The position numbers were made by a program, and so were the translations under genes. The notes beneath the pieces were generated by a model. The model saw nothing but the letters and a program-made list of their open reading frames with translations. It ran no database searches and had not been told where the DNA came from. DNA of 64,000 nt, taken from positions 62,001-126,000 of the forward strand of contig CBDEFY010000004.1 in the NCBI GenBank assembly GCA_965237595.1, given 5' to 3'. Source of the stretch: UBA9611 sp965237595 (GTDB lineage Bacteria > Chloroflexota > Dehalococcoidia > Lucifugimonadales > UBA3495). Shown here one piece after another: positions 55,509 to 64,000 of the stretch. Every line of letters starts with the position of its first letter. Position 1 is the first letter of the stretch.

Positions 55509-57350
55509 CTAGTGTGGTTCTTCAGGCGCGGCGGCGGCAGGCTCATTGCCCCAACCAACCACTCCGAGGAAGGCTATGGCTCCGCCCACAAAGCTGATGG
55601 CGTAATGGGAAAGCAGTCCGCCGCCAATCAGCGCCACGCCCGCAGCGATGACTATCGGCCAGTATGACGGGCTGGGCATGTGGATAGACTTGGGGTCGAC
55701 CAAGGGCTCCGGCTCCGTGATCGGAGTCCCGGCGGCCTCAGCCTTTTCTTTCATGATCCAGTATTGGTCCCGCCCCTCTACTTGAGGGAGCTCCGCGAAG
55801 TTGTACGGCGGAGGCGGCGATGCGATGCTCCACTCCAGACCGGGTGCGTCCCAGGGGTCGTGGCTTACGCGCCGCGAGTTGCGGGACTGCCAGATGGCGT
55901 AGATGAAGACCAGCATGCCAATGAACAGGACGATGTAACCGAAGGAGGCCAACCGGTTCAGGTTCTCCCAGCCGAACTCGGCCGAGTAGGTGTAGATCCG
56001 GCGCGGCATCCCGTTCAATCCCAAATAATGCATCGGGAAGAACGTCAGGTTCATGCCGATGAACAGCAACCAGAAATTCAGCTTGCCCAGGGTCTCGTTA
56101 AGCATCTTGCCGGTTAGCTTGGGATACCAGTAGTAGATGCCGGCGAAAATGCCCATTATCGACCCGCCAAACAGCACGTAGTGGAGGTGGGCGACGACGA
56201 AGTAGGTGTCCTGTTGCTGGAAGTCGGACGGGGATACGGCGTGGGCCACGCCGCTCAGACCGCCGACGATAAACAGTGCTATGAACCCCAGGGCGAACAG
56301 CATCGGGGTTGTGAACTCGATGGCGCCCTTCCACAGCGTTCCGATCCAGTTGAAGATTTTCACGCCGGTTGGGACTGCAATCAGCATGGTGGTGATGGTG
56401 AACACCGAGTTCGCCACCGGGCCCAGGCCCACGGTGAACATGTGGTGGCTCCATACAGCCCAACCCATGATGCCGATTACTATTCCGGAAAAGACGATGA
56501 AAGGATATCCGAACAAGGGTTTTTTCGAGAAGGTCGGCAAGACCTCCGACACAACGCCCATGGGCGGCAGGATGAGGATGTAGACCTCAGGGTGCCCGAA
56601 AACCCAAAACAGGTGCTGCCAGAGGATGGGGTCGCCGCCCTCGGCCGGGATGAAGAAATGGGTCCCAAAGTTCCGGTCCAGGGTTAGCTCGATCAGGCCC
56701 ACCGTTATCACCGGGAAGGCCAAGACCAGCAGGATGGACGTTATCAGGGTCATCCAGACGAAGACCGGCATGCGCATCATGGACATTCCGGGCGCACGCA
56801 GGTTGATGATGGTCACGATGAAGTTCAGCGCCGCAGCGACCGACGACGTGCCCAGGACCAAGAGGCCGATGGCCCAGAAGTCCAAGCCCCGGTCCATGCT
56901 GAAAGGCTTCTCGGTGAGGTTGGCATAGGAGAACCAACCGGCGTCGGGCACTTGGTCTACGACGAAGCTCATGTGCATGAGGACCGCGCCGAACAGGAAG
57001 AGCCAATAACTCAGGGCGTTTAGCCTGGGGAAGGCGACGTCACGCGCCCCGATTGCCAGCGGCACCACGAAGTTAAAGAAGCTGGCGGACAGCGGCATGA
57101 TGACCATGAACACCATCACCGTGGCGTGCATGGTGAACATCTGGTTGAACCGCGCGGCGCCAATCAAGTCGTTGTCGGCTGACGCCAACTGCATGCGGAT
57201 GACGCCGGCTTCGAGGCCGGCAATCAGCATTAAGATCAATGCGGACACACCGTAAAGCACGCCGATGCGCTTATGGTCGACCGTAGTGACCCAGCCCCAG
57301 ATGCCTGCGTAGCTAGTTGGTCGCGGTATGACGCCGGTTAACGTTGCCAT
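55509..57350 (-). CDS. ctaD: Cytochrome c oxidase subunit I
   Basis: A 613-aa catalytic subunit with the binuclear heme-copper site. The CuB ligand motif 'WVFGHPEVYILILPP', the HH pair in 'AVWSHHMFTVGLG' and the heme ligands in 'VVAHLHYVLFGGSIMG' are visible. It reduces oxygen to water and pumps protons. 12 or more membrane spans. It lies between subunits II and III in one operon. Confidence 0.97.
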   Translation of the reverse strand: MATLTGVIPRPTSYAGIWGWVTTVDHKRIGVLYGVSALILMLIAGLEAGVIRMQLASADNDLIGAARFNQMFTMHATVMVFMVIMPLSASFFNFVVPLAIGARDVAFPRLNALSYWLFLFGAVLMHMSFVVDQVPDAGWFSYANLTEKPFSMDRGLDFWAIGLLVLGTSSVAAALNFIVTIINLRAPGMSMMRMPVFVWMTLITSILLVLAFPVITVGLIELTLDRNFGTHFFIPAEGGDPILWQHLFWVFGHPEVYILILPPMGVVSEVLPTFSKKPLFGYPFIVFSGIVIGIMGWAVWSHHMFTVGLGPVANSVFTITTMLIAVPTGVKIFNWIGTLWKGAIEFTTPMLFALGFIALFIVGGLSGVAHAVSPSDFQQQDTYFVVAHLHYVLFGGSIMGIFAGIYYWYPKLTGKMLNETLGKLNFWLLFIGMNLTFFPMHYLGLNGMPRRIYTYSAEFGWENLNRLASFGYIVLFIGMLVFIYAIWQSRNSRRVSHDPWDAPGLEWSIASPPPPYNFAELPQVEGRDQYWIMKEKAEAAGTPITEPEPLVDPKSIHMPSPSYWPIVIAAGVALIGGGLLSHYAISFVGGAIAFLGVVGWGNEPAAAAPEEPH

Positions 57351-57423
57351 CGTTCGCTTTATCCGGGCCTTCCACCGGCTGGTCCGGTGGAAACGCCGCG
57401 GTCTCCGATCTTATTGGTATATT

Positions 57424-58617
57424 CTACCGCAGGTCCAAGAGATACCCAATCAGGGCATCAATCTCTTCGTCGGTGAGGCTCACCGTCCCGTCCTTGTACA
57501 AGAGTGCCCGGGCTGCCATATAGTTGGCGGGTTTGATCTCCTCCGGGTCGTGCAACCATGCCCGTAGATTGGTCTCGTTCAGGTCCAGTAGACCTGAGGC
57601 GAGGGTCTGGCGGGTTCTGAGGTCTGTCAGGTTCGGCGCCGGGACGGGAGTAATGTCGCCACCGGTCAGGAAGCCCTTCAATCGGCTGGCCGACAGGGCC
57701 GGGTCGTCTGGACCATCGATAGTGTGACACAGAGTGCAATTAGCTGCAAAGACCTGCTGCCCCGCCTGGGCCTTGGCTGTATTGGTGGGAGGCGGTCCCC
57801 AGGCGGCAACCCAGGAATCGAAGTCCGCCTGGTCCATCACGATGACTTGGAACCGCATCAAAGCATGGGCCAGACCGCATAACTCGGCGCACTGGCCGAA
57901 CAGCGTCACCGGCAACTCGTCGTCAATCTTGTCCGAGTCGGCTTGGAACCACATCTTGTTGGTGCGGGTGGGTATCATGTCGGTCTTGCCAGCCAGCTTG
58001 GGCAACCAGAAACTGTGCAGAACGTCGTCGGATAACAGGTCCAGCGTGATGGGCCGGTCAACGGGGATCCGAAGCTCGTTGGCGGTGATGATGTGCTTGC
58101 CGTTGCCAGCGTCAGGATATTCGAACTCGAACCACCATTGGTGACCCGTGATATTCACGTGCAGGGCGGCAGGCGCGGAGTCAGGGGGATTTTCCAATTC
58201 GAAAAGGGTGAATACGGACCAGATGCCCAGCCCCAAGACTAGGATGGTCGGGATGATGGTCAACGTAATCTCTAGAGTGGTGTTGCCGTGAATCTGGGGT
58301 GGCTTGGCTTGTCCCGGGCGCTTGCGGTAGCGGATAACGGCGTAGAGAAGTATGCCTTCAACCAGGACAAAGACAGCGACCATGACCCACAGCAGGACGT
58401 TGAACAGGTCTAACTGTTTTTGGGCGACGGGGCCGAAAGCTTCCCAGGTGGACTGGTCGTCTTTGTAGCATCCGACCGCAAACAAGAAAAGGGCCGCCAA
58501 TATACCGAAGATAACCGAGCGGTTTTTCAGACTACTGCCGCGTCCCGTGGACCCGTTAGATTTCGGGGCGGATTTATTGGAAAGGGATCCTGTCCGCCGG
58601 AAGGGCGACAGCCCCAT
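57424..58617 (-). CDS. ctaC: Cytochrome c oxidase subunit II with fused cytochrome c (caa3 type)
   Basis: A 397-aa subunit. After an N-terminal hydrophobic segment and a second span, the CuA domain carries 'FGQCAELCGLAHALMRFQVI' (two Cys, His and Met ligands). The C-terminal cytochrome c has 'FAANCTLCHTIDGPDD', the CxxCH heme motif, and a Met in 'KPANYMAARALLYKD'. This is the caa3-type layout that takes electrons from a soluble or membrane donor. It leads the operon ctaC-ctaD-ctaE-subunit IV fusion. Confidence 0.96.
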   Translation of the reverse strand: MGLSPFRRTGSLSNKSAPKSNGSTGRGSSLKNRSVIFGILAALFLFAVGCYKDDQSTWEAFGPVAQKQLDLFNVLLWVMVAVFVLVEGILLYAVIRYRKRPGQAKPPQIHGNTTLEITLTIIPTILVLGLGIWSVFTLFELENPPDSAPAALHVNITGHQWWFEFEYPDAGNGKHIITANELRIPVDRPITLDLLSDDVLHSFWLPKLAGKTDMIPTRTNKMWFQADSDKIDDELPVTLFGQCAELCGLAHALMRFQVIVMDQADFDSWVAAWGPPPTNTAKAQAGQQVFAANCTLCHTIDGPDDPALSASRLKGFLTGGDITPVPAPNLTDLRTRQTLASGLLDLNETNLRAWLHDPEEIKPANYMAARALLYKDGTVSLTDEEIDALIGYLLDLR

Positions 58618-58826
58618 TATTTGACTCCCCGGTGCTTAATCGAACTCAGCTACCACGCCTTCGGCTGGCCGCTCCAAGGGGCGAATTCCCCCCTAAATTG
58701 ACTGTCACTTGAGCGTAGTGTGTGCGAATTTTCACTAACCATGGGGGACGTTATCACAGGGCTCACAGGCCTGTCAACGCATCTGAGCGTAGGTCGAGGC
58801 CATTGCCGCTATGCATAGAAACGGGC

Positions 58827-59756
58827 CTAGAACCGGAATACGCTATCGGCCAACATTACCGCGAACAACAGAGCCAGATAAAGCAGCGAGTATAGATAAA
58901 GGTGCTTGGCCTTCCGGGCCGTGTGCTCCCGTTTCAGGTTCCAGGCCATAACCATGAACACGGCGCCCAGAGCCACGGCGGAGGCTAGGTAAACCAGACC
59001 GACTGTGTCTGTTGCGGCGAAAAGCAAGGTCAGCGCCACCAGCGCCAGGCTATAGATGAATATGTTTTGGGCCGTGCGCTCTTCTCCGACCACCACCGGC
59101 AGCATGGGCACGCCTGCATTTTGGTAGTCTTTCTGAATCAGGAGGGCCAATGCCCAAAAATGGGGCGGCGTCCAGAAAAATATGATGGAGAACAGATAAA
59201 GGGCCGGTAGGTCCAGTCCGCCCGTCACCGCAGCCCAGCCGACCATCGGTGGAATGGAGCCCGCCGCGCCTCCGATGACGATGTTCTGCGGCGTGTTGCG
59301 TTTGAGCCAACCGGTGTACACCAACAAATAGAACAGCGTTGCCGCCAGGGTGAGAGACGCCGACAGCAGGTTGACCCAGTAGGCCAGAACGAAGAAGGCC
59401 CCGGCGTTCAGGGCGATCCCAAAGAACAAGGCGCTGATGGGAGAGATGCGTTTGCTGGCGACCGGTCTTTGCAACGTGCGGGACATCAACGCGTCGATGT
59501 CTTGGTCCAAGATGTGGTTGATGGCGTTGGCCCCGCCGGCTCCAAGCGCCCCTCCAACGCCCACCAGAGCCAAAGTCTGAAGGGAAGGAATCCCCTGCGC
59601 CGCCAGGAACATGCCGCCGGCGGCCGTAATCAAGAGAAGAACGATGATAGGCAGCTTGGTGAGCGTCAAGTAGTCATTGGCCAGGCCAATCAGTCCGCGG
59701 GGTTTTTCGCCGGGCTTTTCAATCGAGGGTTGGCCGGACGTTACTCGCTCAGCCAT
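58827..59756 (-). CDS. ctaB: Protoheme IX farnesyltransferase (heme O synthase)
   Basis: A 309-aa UbiA-type prenyltransferase that adds farnesyl to heme B. 'ANAINHILDQDIDALMSRTL' and 'RPVASKRISP' carry the conserved Asp and Arg residues. Several membrane spans. The ATG at 59756 is chosen because GGAG is six nt upstream; it overlaps the ctaA stop by 8 bp. It supplies heme for the oxidase encoded next to it. Confidence 0.94.
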   Translation of the reverse strand: MAERVTSGQPSIEKPGEKPRGLIGLANDYLTLTKLPIIVLLLITAAGGMFLAAQGIPSLQTLALVGVGGALGAGGANAINHILDQDIDALMSRTLQRPVASKRISPISALFFGIALNAGAFFVLAYWVNLLSASLTLAATLFYLLVYTGWLKRNTPQNIVIGGAAGSIPPMVGWAAVTGGLDLPALYLFSIIFFWTPPHFWALALLIQKDYQNAGVPMLPVVVGEERTAQNIFIYSLALVALTLLFAATDTVGLVYLASAVALGAVFMVMAWNLKREHTARKAKHLYLYSLLYLALLFAVMLADSVFRF

Positions 59757-60696
59757 GGGAAACTCCACTCCAGCGGATTCCAGGCTTGGAGAACGTCAGG
59801 ACAATGAGGGCGGAGACGGCAATCCAGACCGCAGTGGCCAGGGCCAGGTGCAAGGCGCGCAGGTCTTGGCTGAAGTCGGACCAGACGGCCCCGGCGCCAG
59901 CAATAACTTGGGCTGCGAAAATTGTCACGGCAACCATGGAGAAGACCCGAATCTCAATCGGCTGAGTCCTCCCTCTAAAGCCAAGATGCAGGCTATACAG
60001 AACGAACAGTCCCACGATGGCCGCCACGTAGCGGTGGGCCATGTGTATCAGCTGTAGCCGGTGCTCGGGGAAGGCGTCGCCCTGACACAACGGCCACTCC
60101 AAACAGGCGCCGGTTGACCCGGTGATGGTCACGTAGGAACCGGAAAGAAGGAGCAGGAACACCACAACGCCGGCTATAACCGCCAATACCGGGAATCTGC
60201 GGGTTTTGCCCACCGCCCAATCGGGAATCCCCATCTCCAGAGGGCCGCGGTAGGCCACCACGGCCAGCACCACCAGGCAGGCCACCAGGGCTTCGCCGAC
60301 GGCCAGATGGGCGGTCACAACGGCCCCCGGGAGTTCGTTTAGTACGGTGGCCCCACCCAACAAGGCTTGGGCTATGACCAGGCCAAAGGCCACGGTTGCC
60401 GGAACCAAGACCCACGACTCTCGCCGGTACCGCAGCCAGGCGGCGATGAACAGGAACAGGATCAGCGGACCAACGACGAGAGACGCTACCACCCGGTGGG
60501 AGAACTCAATGATGGCCTTGGATTCCAGCGGCGGCAAGATACCCCCGTAACAACTCGGCCAATCCGGGCACCCCAGGCCCGAGCCCGTGACCCGGACCAC
60601 TCCGCCCAAAATCACCAATGCGAGTACGGCAGCAACGCTGAATGCGGATATTCCCCGGAACCAGGTGTGAAACCCGCCGGTGTTGCCTAATGCCAT
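59749..60696 (-). CDS. ctaA: Heme A synthase (CtaA/COX15)
   Basis: A 315-aa membrane protein converting heme O to heme A. Motifs 'GGVVRVTGSGLGCPDWPSCY', 'IEFSHRVVASLVVGPLILFL' and 'LIHMAHRYVAAIVGLFVLY' include the heme-ligand His residues. About eight membrane spans. It leads ctaB with overlapping genes, and is upstream of the oxidase structural genes on the same strand. Confidence 0.95.
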   Translation of the reverse strand: MALGNTGGFHTWFRGISAFSVAAVLALVILGGVVRVTGSGLGCPDWPSCYGGILPPLESKAIIEFSHRVVASLVVGPLILFLFIAAWLRYRRESWVLVPATVAFGLVIAQALLGGATVLNELPGAVVTAHLAVGEALVACLVVLAVVAYRGPLEMGIPDWAVGKTRRFPVLAVIAGVVVFLLLLSGSYVTITGSTGACLEWPLCQGDAFPEHRLQLIHMAHRYVAAIVGLFVLYSLHLGFRGRTQPIEIRVFSMVAVTIFAAQVIAGAGAVWSDFSQDLRALHLALATAVWIAVSALIVLTFSKPGIRWSGVSHG

Positions 60697-61096
60697 GTCA
60701 GCGGCTCACCGGACTGTATAAATGAAGCGGTTGAAATAACGGAGGTTCCGCCGGAGTCGCTTGGCGGTGGCAGCAGGTGGTCACTGCTTGTCATTGTTCA
60801 GGGTTCCTGACAAGGGCCGGGCGTCACGCATGGGTGGGGCTTTTGATATCACTGCGGCGTTGTCCGACGGGCTGGTAAATGTCCCTGAAACGAGGTGGGG
60901 AAAGGGCCGCCGCAACACCTCGAACACTAACATAGGGCCCAGGCGATGTCAATAAATCCTGTGCGTGGCCAGTCACGGACTGCCGGCTTGGCGGGCAGCC
61001 TTCTTGAACCCTTCCAGAGGCGTTTGCCATGGCCCTCGGCCGAGGGCGAAACAGTCAGGTTTAAGGTTGCTCTGTGTTATCATTCCCTCTGCTGTC

Positions 61097-62044
61097 ATGG
61101 AGCGTGCTGTTGAGGTTGAAGGTCTAGTTAAGCGATTCGGCTCATTCACCGCGGTAGACGGGGTGACTTTCGCCGTTGACCGGGGTGAGGTCTTTGGGAT
61201 ATTGGGCCCCAACGGGGCCGGCAAGACCACTACACTGGAGATTATCGAAAGTCTCCAGAAGCCGACGGAAGGCCGAGTCAGCGTGTTGGGACTGGACGTG
61301 CAGTCCGATGCGGCCGAGGTTAAGGCCCGCATCGGCGTCCAACTACAGGCATCCGCGTACTACGACTATCTCAGCCTCACAGAGATACTGGCCCTATTTG
61401 GCAGTTTTTACCCCAGCCGGGTCTCCCCCGAACCCCTGCTTGAGCAAGTTGGCCTCTTGGATAAGGCCAACAGCCGAATGGCCGAACTGTCCGGAGGACA
61501 GAAGCAGCGGTTCGCCGTGGCGGCCAGCCTGGTCAACGCTCCGGAACTGGTGATCTTGGATGAGCCCACGACCGGCCTTGACCCCCAGGCCCGCCGTAAT
61601 CTTTGGGGCCTGATCCGAGAGGTCAACCAGCGCGGAGTCACCGTGGTTCTTACCACCCACTACATGGAGGAGGCGGAGAACCTTTGCAGCCGCCTGGCCA
61701 TCATGGACCACGGGCAGATTGTCGCGGTGGACACCCCCCAGAACCTGATTAATCAACTGGAGGCCACCTATACCGTAAAGCTGACCATGGACCAGCCAAT
61801 GACTGTGGCCCAGTTGAAGGCCCTGAACGGCGGTGTCGAGGTGATCCAGTCTGGGGAGCAGGCTGGAGAAGAACCGGGAAAAGAGAACACCTACCTACTG
61901 CGGCTCACCAATAGCCCTTCCGCTCTGCAGACCATGTTGGACGAGATAGCCAAGGCCGACCTGGGTCTGGAGAACCTGCAGATCACCCCGGTCACCTTGG
62001 AAGACGTCTTTCTTGAACTGACCGGCAGCGAACTACGGGACTAA
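61097..62044 (+). CDS. ABC exporter ATPase (ABC-2 type)
   Basis: A 315-aa ATPase with Walker A 'ILGPNGAGKTTTLEIIESLQ', signature 'ELSGGQKQRFAVAASLVNAP', Walker B 'LVILDEPTTGLDPQ' and H-loop 'VVLTTHYMEEAENL'. The C-terminal extension after about residue 220 is typical of drug/lipid-type ABC-2 systems. No Shine-Dalgarno site is seen before the ATG at 61097, but TTATCAT ends 14 nt upstream, so a leaderless transcript is possible. It is followed 2 bp later by its permease. Confidence 0.9.
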   Translation: MERAVEVEGLVKRFGSFTAVDGVTFAVDRGEVFGILGPNGAGKTTTLEIIESLQKPTEGRVSVLGLDVQSDAAEVKARIGVQLQASAYYDYLSLTEILALFGSFYPSRVSPEPLLEQVGLLDKANSRMAELSGGQKQRFAVAASLVNAPELVILDEPTTGLDPQARRNLWGLIREVNQRGVTVVLTTHYMEEAENLCSRLAIMDHGQIVAVDTPQNLINQLEATYTVKLTMDQPMTVAQLKALNGGVEVIQSGEQAGEEPGKENTYLLRLTNSPSALQTMLDEIAKADLGLENLQITPVTLEDVFLELTGSELRD

Positions 62045-62046
62045 CC

Positions 62047-63135
62047 TTGGTTGCGTTGACCTGGGCGAACCTGAAGATGATGGTGCGCAACCGCCAAGCC
62101 ATATTCTGGGCCTTGTTCTTCCCCCTGCTCTTGGTGGTGGTGTTCGGCCTGTTCGAATTCAACGGGGTGGGCGCAGCCGATGTGGCAGTGATAGACCAGT
62201 CCAAGGGCCCCAGGGCCGAACTGCTCCGGGAGCGGCTTGAGGAGATAGAATTCCTGGAGCTGGAGTACCAGGATATCGAACCCGGTGACGCGCGGGACAA
62301 GGTGGCCGACGGCGACCTTGGGTACCTGATAGTCATTCCGGAGATGTTTGACGACCCGGCGGCCCAGGTCCAATCTGGGGGGCCGGCGCCGGTGATGCTG
62401 GTCTACAGCACCCGAAACCCGGACCGCAATCAACTGGTGGACGGCGCGGTCCGCAATCTGGTGTCCGATATCCACTCCGACGGCGGCCCCATCGTGCCGT
62501 CCCAACTACTGACCGCCGAAGTGATTCACGTCCCCGAGGTCGACTATTTCGACAACGTGCTTCTGGGGTTGCTGGGGCTGGGAATTATGACCAACTCCAT
62601 AATCTCCATCGCAGTCCGCATCAGCACCTACCGGAACCAGTCCATCTTGAAACGCCTTCTGGTAACTCCCCTTCCCATCTGGAAATATTTCGCCGGGGAG
62701 ATTACGGCCCACGTGATTTTAGCCTTGGTGCAGGCGGCAATCATTCTGGCCGTAGGCGTCTTCGGTTTTGGCGGGCACGTCCACGGAAACATTCTGTGGG
62801 TTTTGGCCATCACCGCTCTGGGCAGCATAGTGTTTTTGAACATCGGCTTCATTTTGTCCGCCTGGGCCAAGACCCCGGCGGCCGCTTCAGGGATGGGCAA
62901 CGCCGTGTCCCTGCCGATGATGTTCTTTGCGGGAACCTTTTTTTCCACCGCAGCCCTCCCGTGGGTGCTGCCCCAAGTGTCCTTGGCGCTGCCGCTCACG
63001 CCCATGCTGACCGCGCTGCGGGACGTTGCCATCGACAGCGCGCCAATCTGGGACACCTGGCCCCATCTGGCGGCCTTGGGCGGCTGGGCGGCGGCCACGG
63101 CTCTGGCGGCGGCCAAGGTCTTTAGGTTCGGGTGA
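62047..63135 (+). CDS. ABC-2 type permease
   Basis: A 362-aa membrane protein. One N-terminal span ('AIFWALFFPLLLVVVFGLF') is followed by a large outer loop (about residues 35-170) and then five C-terminal spans, the DrrB/YhhJ-type ABC-2 layout. TTG start. It forms an exporter with the ATPase encoded just upstream. The substrate is unknown; drugs, polysaccharides or lipids are candidates. Confidence 0.88.
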   Translation: MVALTWANLKMMVRNRQAIFWALFFPLLLVVVFGLFEFNGVGAADVAVIDQSKGPRAELLRERLEEIEFLELEYQDIEPGDARDKVADGDLGYLIVIPEMFDDPAAQVQSGGPAPVMLVYSTRNPDRNQLVDGAVRNLVSDIHSDGGPIVPSQLLTAEVIHVPEVDYFDNVLLGLLGLGIMTNSIISIAVRISTYRNQSILKRLLVTPLPIWKYFAGEITAHVILALVQAAIILAVGVFGFGGHVHGNILWVLAITALGSIVFLNIGFILSAWAKTPAAASGMGNAVSLPMMFFAGTFFSTAALPWVLPQVSLALPLTPMLTALRDVAIDSAPIWDTWPHLAALGGWAAATALAAAKVFRFG

Positions 63136-63479
63136 TGGGAATCTTGGGCAGACCGGTCCCGATGGCATTGGGAAAGAGTCTGGCGACGGCCGGAGTGGCC
63201 TTGGTGCTGTTTCTAGCAGCCTGTGGCGGCGGCGAGCAGCAGGTAACTGGATTGGTGCTGGAGGCGGTCGAACGCAACCTGGCGGAGATTGAGTTACTCC
63301 GGCTGCGGGATGACGGCGGCAGGGTCTGGGAGTTTTCCACCGAGGGACCCGTGGGCACCAGCGCCGCCCATCTTCGGCAACACCAATTGGCTGGTGAAAA
63401 GGTCGTTGTCACCTACCAGGAGGAGGGCGGCCGGTTGGTGGCGGTGGATGTGAAAGACGCTGCGGGCCCCGGCGGTTAG
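63135..63479 (+). CDS. Small lipoprotein of unknown function
   Basis: A 114-aa lipoprotein: 'GKSLATAGVALVLFLAACGG' has a lipobox (FLAAC). The rest is a short beta-rich domain ('NLAEIELLRLRDDGGRVWEF', 'AGEKVVVTYQEEGGRLVAVD') without a known name. The ATG overlaps the permease stop (TGATG), so it may be coupled to the exporter. It converges with the gene at 63476. Confidence 0.75.
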   Translation: MGILGRPVPMALGKSLATAGVALVLFLAACGGGEQQVTGLVLEAVERNLAEIELLRLRDDGGRVWEFSTEGPVGTSAAHLRQHQLAGEKVVVTYQEEGGRLVAVDVKDAAGPGG

Positions 63480-64000
63480 AGTATCTCCAAGAGCTTCGCC
63501 TCTATCTCGCTGGCCGGCGTGAACTGCTCGAATTTGGCGTACACCAGGCCCTGGCTATCAATGATGAACGTCCAGGGTTCGGTGGGCAGGCCCCATTCGT
63601 TCACGGCGGCCACCACCCGATCAATGGTAGGTCTTGTCCCTTCCAACAGATGGGGGTTCTCAAAGACCTCAACGTGTATATAGTTGGCCTGGTCTCCCAG
63701 TTTATCTTTGACTTTGCTCAATTCTCCCACCTGGGGGCCGCAGGTGGCGCTAACGCAAAATGCCGGCGTGGCGAAGACGACCACCAGGGGCTTTCCCTGC
63801 TGTAACGCCTCATGGATGGAGAGCTCATATAGATCTAGGTCTGGGTCGGGAGAGCTGGAGATGTGGGATATGTCGTCCGCGGTTGCCGCCGTGTGAGTCA
63901 TGCTGGCTGGAGCAGGGTCTCCGATGGCCGGAGTGCTGGGCGTCTCGTATACGGTGAAACTTGCCTGAGCGAAGACCGGTCTTCCGTCGGTTGACGTGAA
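63476..64000 (-). CDS. Thioredoxin-fold protein, C-terminal part (runs off the window)
   Basis: At least 174 residues; the frame continues beyond the right edge with no stop, so the start is outside. The visible domain has 'HEALQQGKPLVVVFATPAFC' then VSATCGPQV, giving a C-x5-C pair in place of CxxC, then 'YIHVEVFENPHLLEGTRPTI' and 'TEPWTFIIDSQGLVYAKFEQ'. It resembles redoxin/SCO-like proteins. The N-terminal part reads '...FTSTDGRPVFAQASFTVYET', suggesting a preceding domain. Role unknown; copper or thiol chemistry near the membrane is possible. Confidence 0.78.
   Translation of the reverse strand, partial: FTSTDGRPVFAQASFTVYETPSTPAIGDPAPASMTHTAATADDISHISSSPDPDLDLYELSIHEALQQGKPLVVVFATPAFCVSATCGPQVGELSKVKDKLGDQANYIHVEVFENPHLLEGTRPTIDRVVAAVNEWGLPTEPWTFIIDSQGLVYAKFEQFTPASEIEAKLLEIL

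Noticed and set aside
1..64000. tRNA, rRNA genes or CRISPR arrays
   Set aside because: I scanned the gaps by eye and saw no TTC-loop-like tRNA signature, rRNA segments or regularly spaced repeats; a tRNAscan or Infernal run would settle it.

Overview
The window is high-GC bacterial DNA with densely packed genes. Its content points to an aerobic member of the Chloroflexota, probably near the marine SAR202/Dehalococcoidia branch. This placement is an inference from gene content: flavin/F420-type luciferase-like and PPOX proteins, many short-chain dehydrogenases, MaoC-type hot-dog proteins, a MetE-like protein, TTG and GTG starts backed by good Shine-Dalgarno sites, and a caa3-type oxidase. No rRNA, tRNA or CRISPR array was seen.

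Layout. Positions 1-3.7 kb hold a truncated gamma-glutamyltransferase and a plus-strand run of peroxiredoxin, alpha/beta hydrolase, type II haloacid dehalogenase (with a relic tail of a second copy) and a luciferase-like oxidoreductase disturbed by two compensating frameshifts. From 3.8 to 9.8 kb, two inverted copies of one IS3-family element flank a cupin gene, a frameshifted SLC13/DASS-type transporter and an enoyl-CoA hydratase. From 9.8 to 16.4 kb come a zinc-ribbon/HTH protein, a quinone oxidoreductase, two SDRs, a NYN-LOTUS-type nuclease candidate and a repeat-rich gap. From 16.4 to 23.5 kb a minus-strand block holds a conserved unknown gene, recF, purL, a GT4 glycosyltransferase and a GH63-like hydrolase.

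From 23.5 to 31 kb lie two hot-dog proteins, a SelW-like (Rdx) gene with an in-frame TGA and a SECIS-like hairpin, a pentapeptide-repeat protein, a DRTGG ATPase, an IscA/ErpA-type protein, YgfZ, pyrE, nadD and obg. From 31 to 39 kb are a TolB-like lipoprotein, an LprG-like lipoprotein plus MFS exporter pair, and a TetR-headed glycine-betaine-type ABC operon. From 39 to 45 kb are an aldo/keto reductase, a PPOX gene with a 130-bp tandem duplication at its start, a HicB-like orphan, an MNT/HEPN toxin-antitoxin pair, a double hot-dog protein, a beta-hydroxyacid dehydrogenase and a MetE-like protein. From 45 to 49.5 kb is a complete gcvT-gcvH-gcvPA-gcvPB operon with overlapping genes. From 49.5 to 53.5 kb are an SDR, a small unknown, an AttH/CrtC-like lipoprotein, a PPOX protein, an esterase and a DUF952 protein. 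From 53.6 to 60.7 kb is the terminal oxidase cluster (ctaA, ctaB, coxB with cytochrome c, coxA, coxC and a subunit IV fused to two cupredoxins). The window ends with an ABC-2 exporter, a small lipoprotein and a truncated thioredoxin-like gene.

The most notable observation is the selenoprotein at 24.5 kb. Its CxxU motif, Rdx-family sequence on both sides of the TGA and a 7-bp hairpin 19 nt downstream all agree. The second is the subunit IV-double cupredoxin fusion, which would tether blue-copper-type electron carriers to the oxidase. Several recent-looking rearrangements (58-bp and 130-bp tandem duplications, the inverted IS pair, MITE-like and palindromic repeats) suggest a fairly plastic genome.
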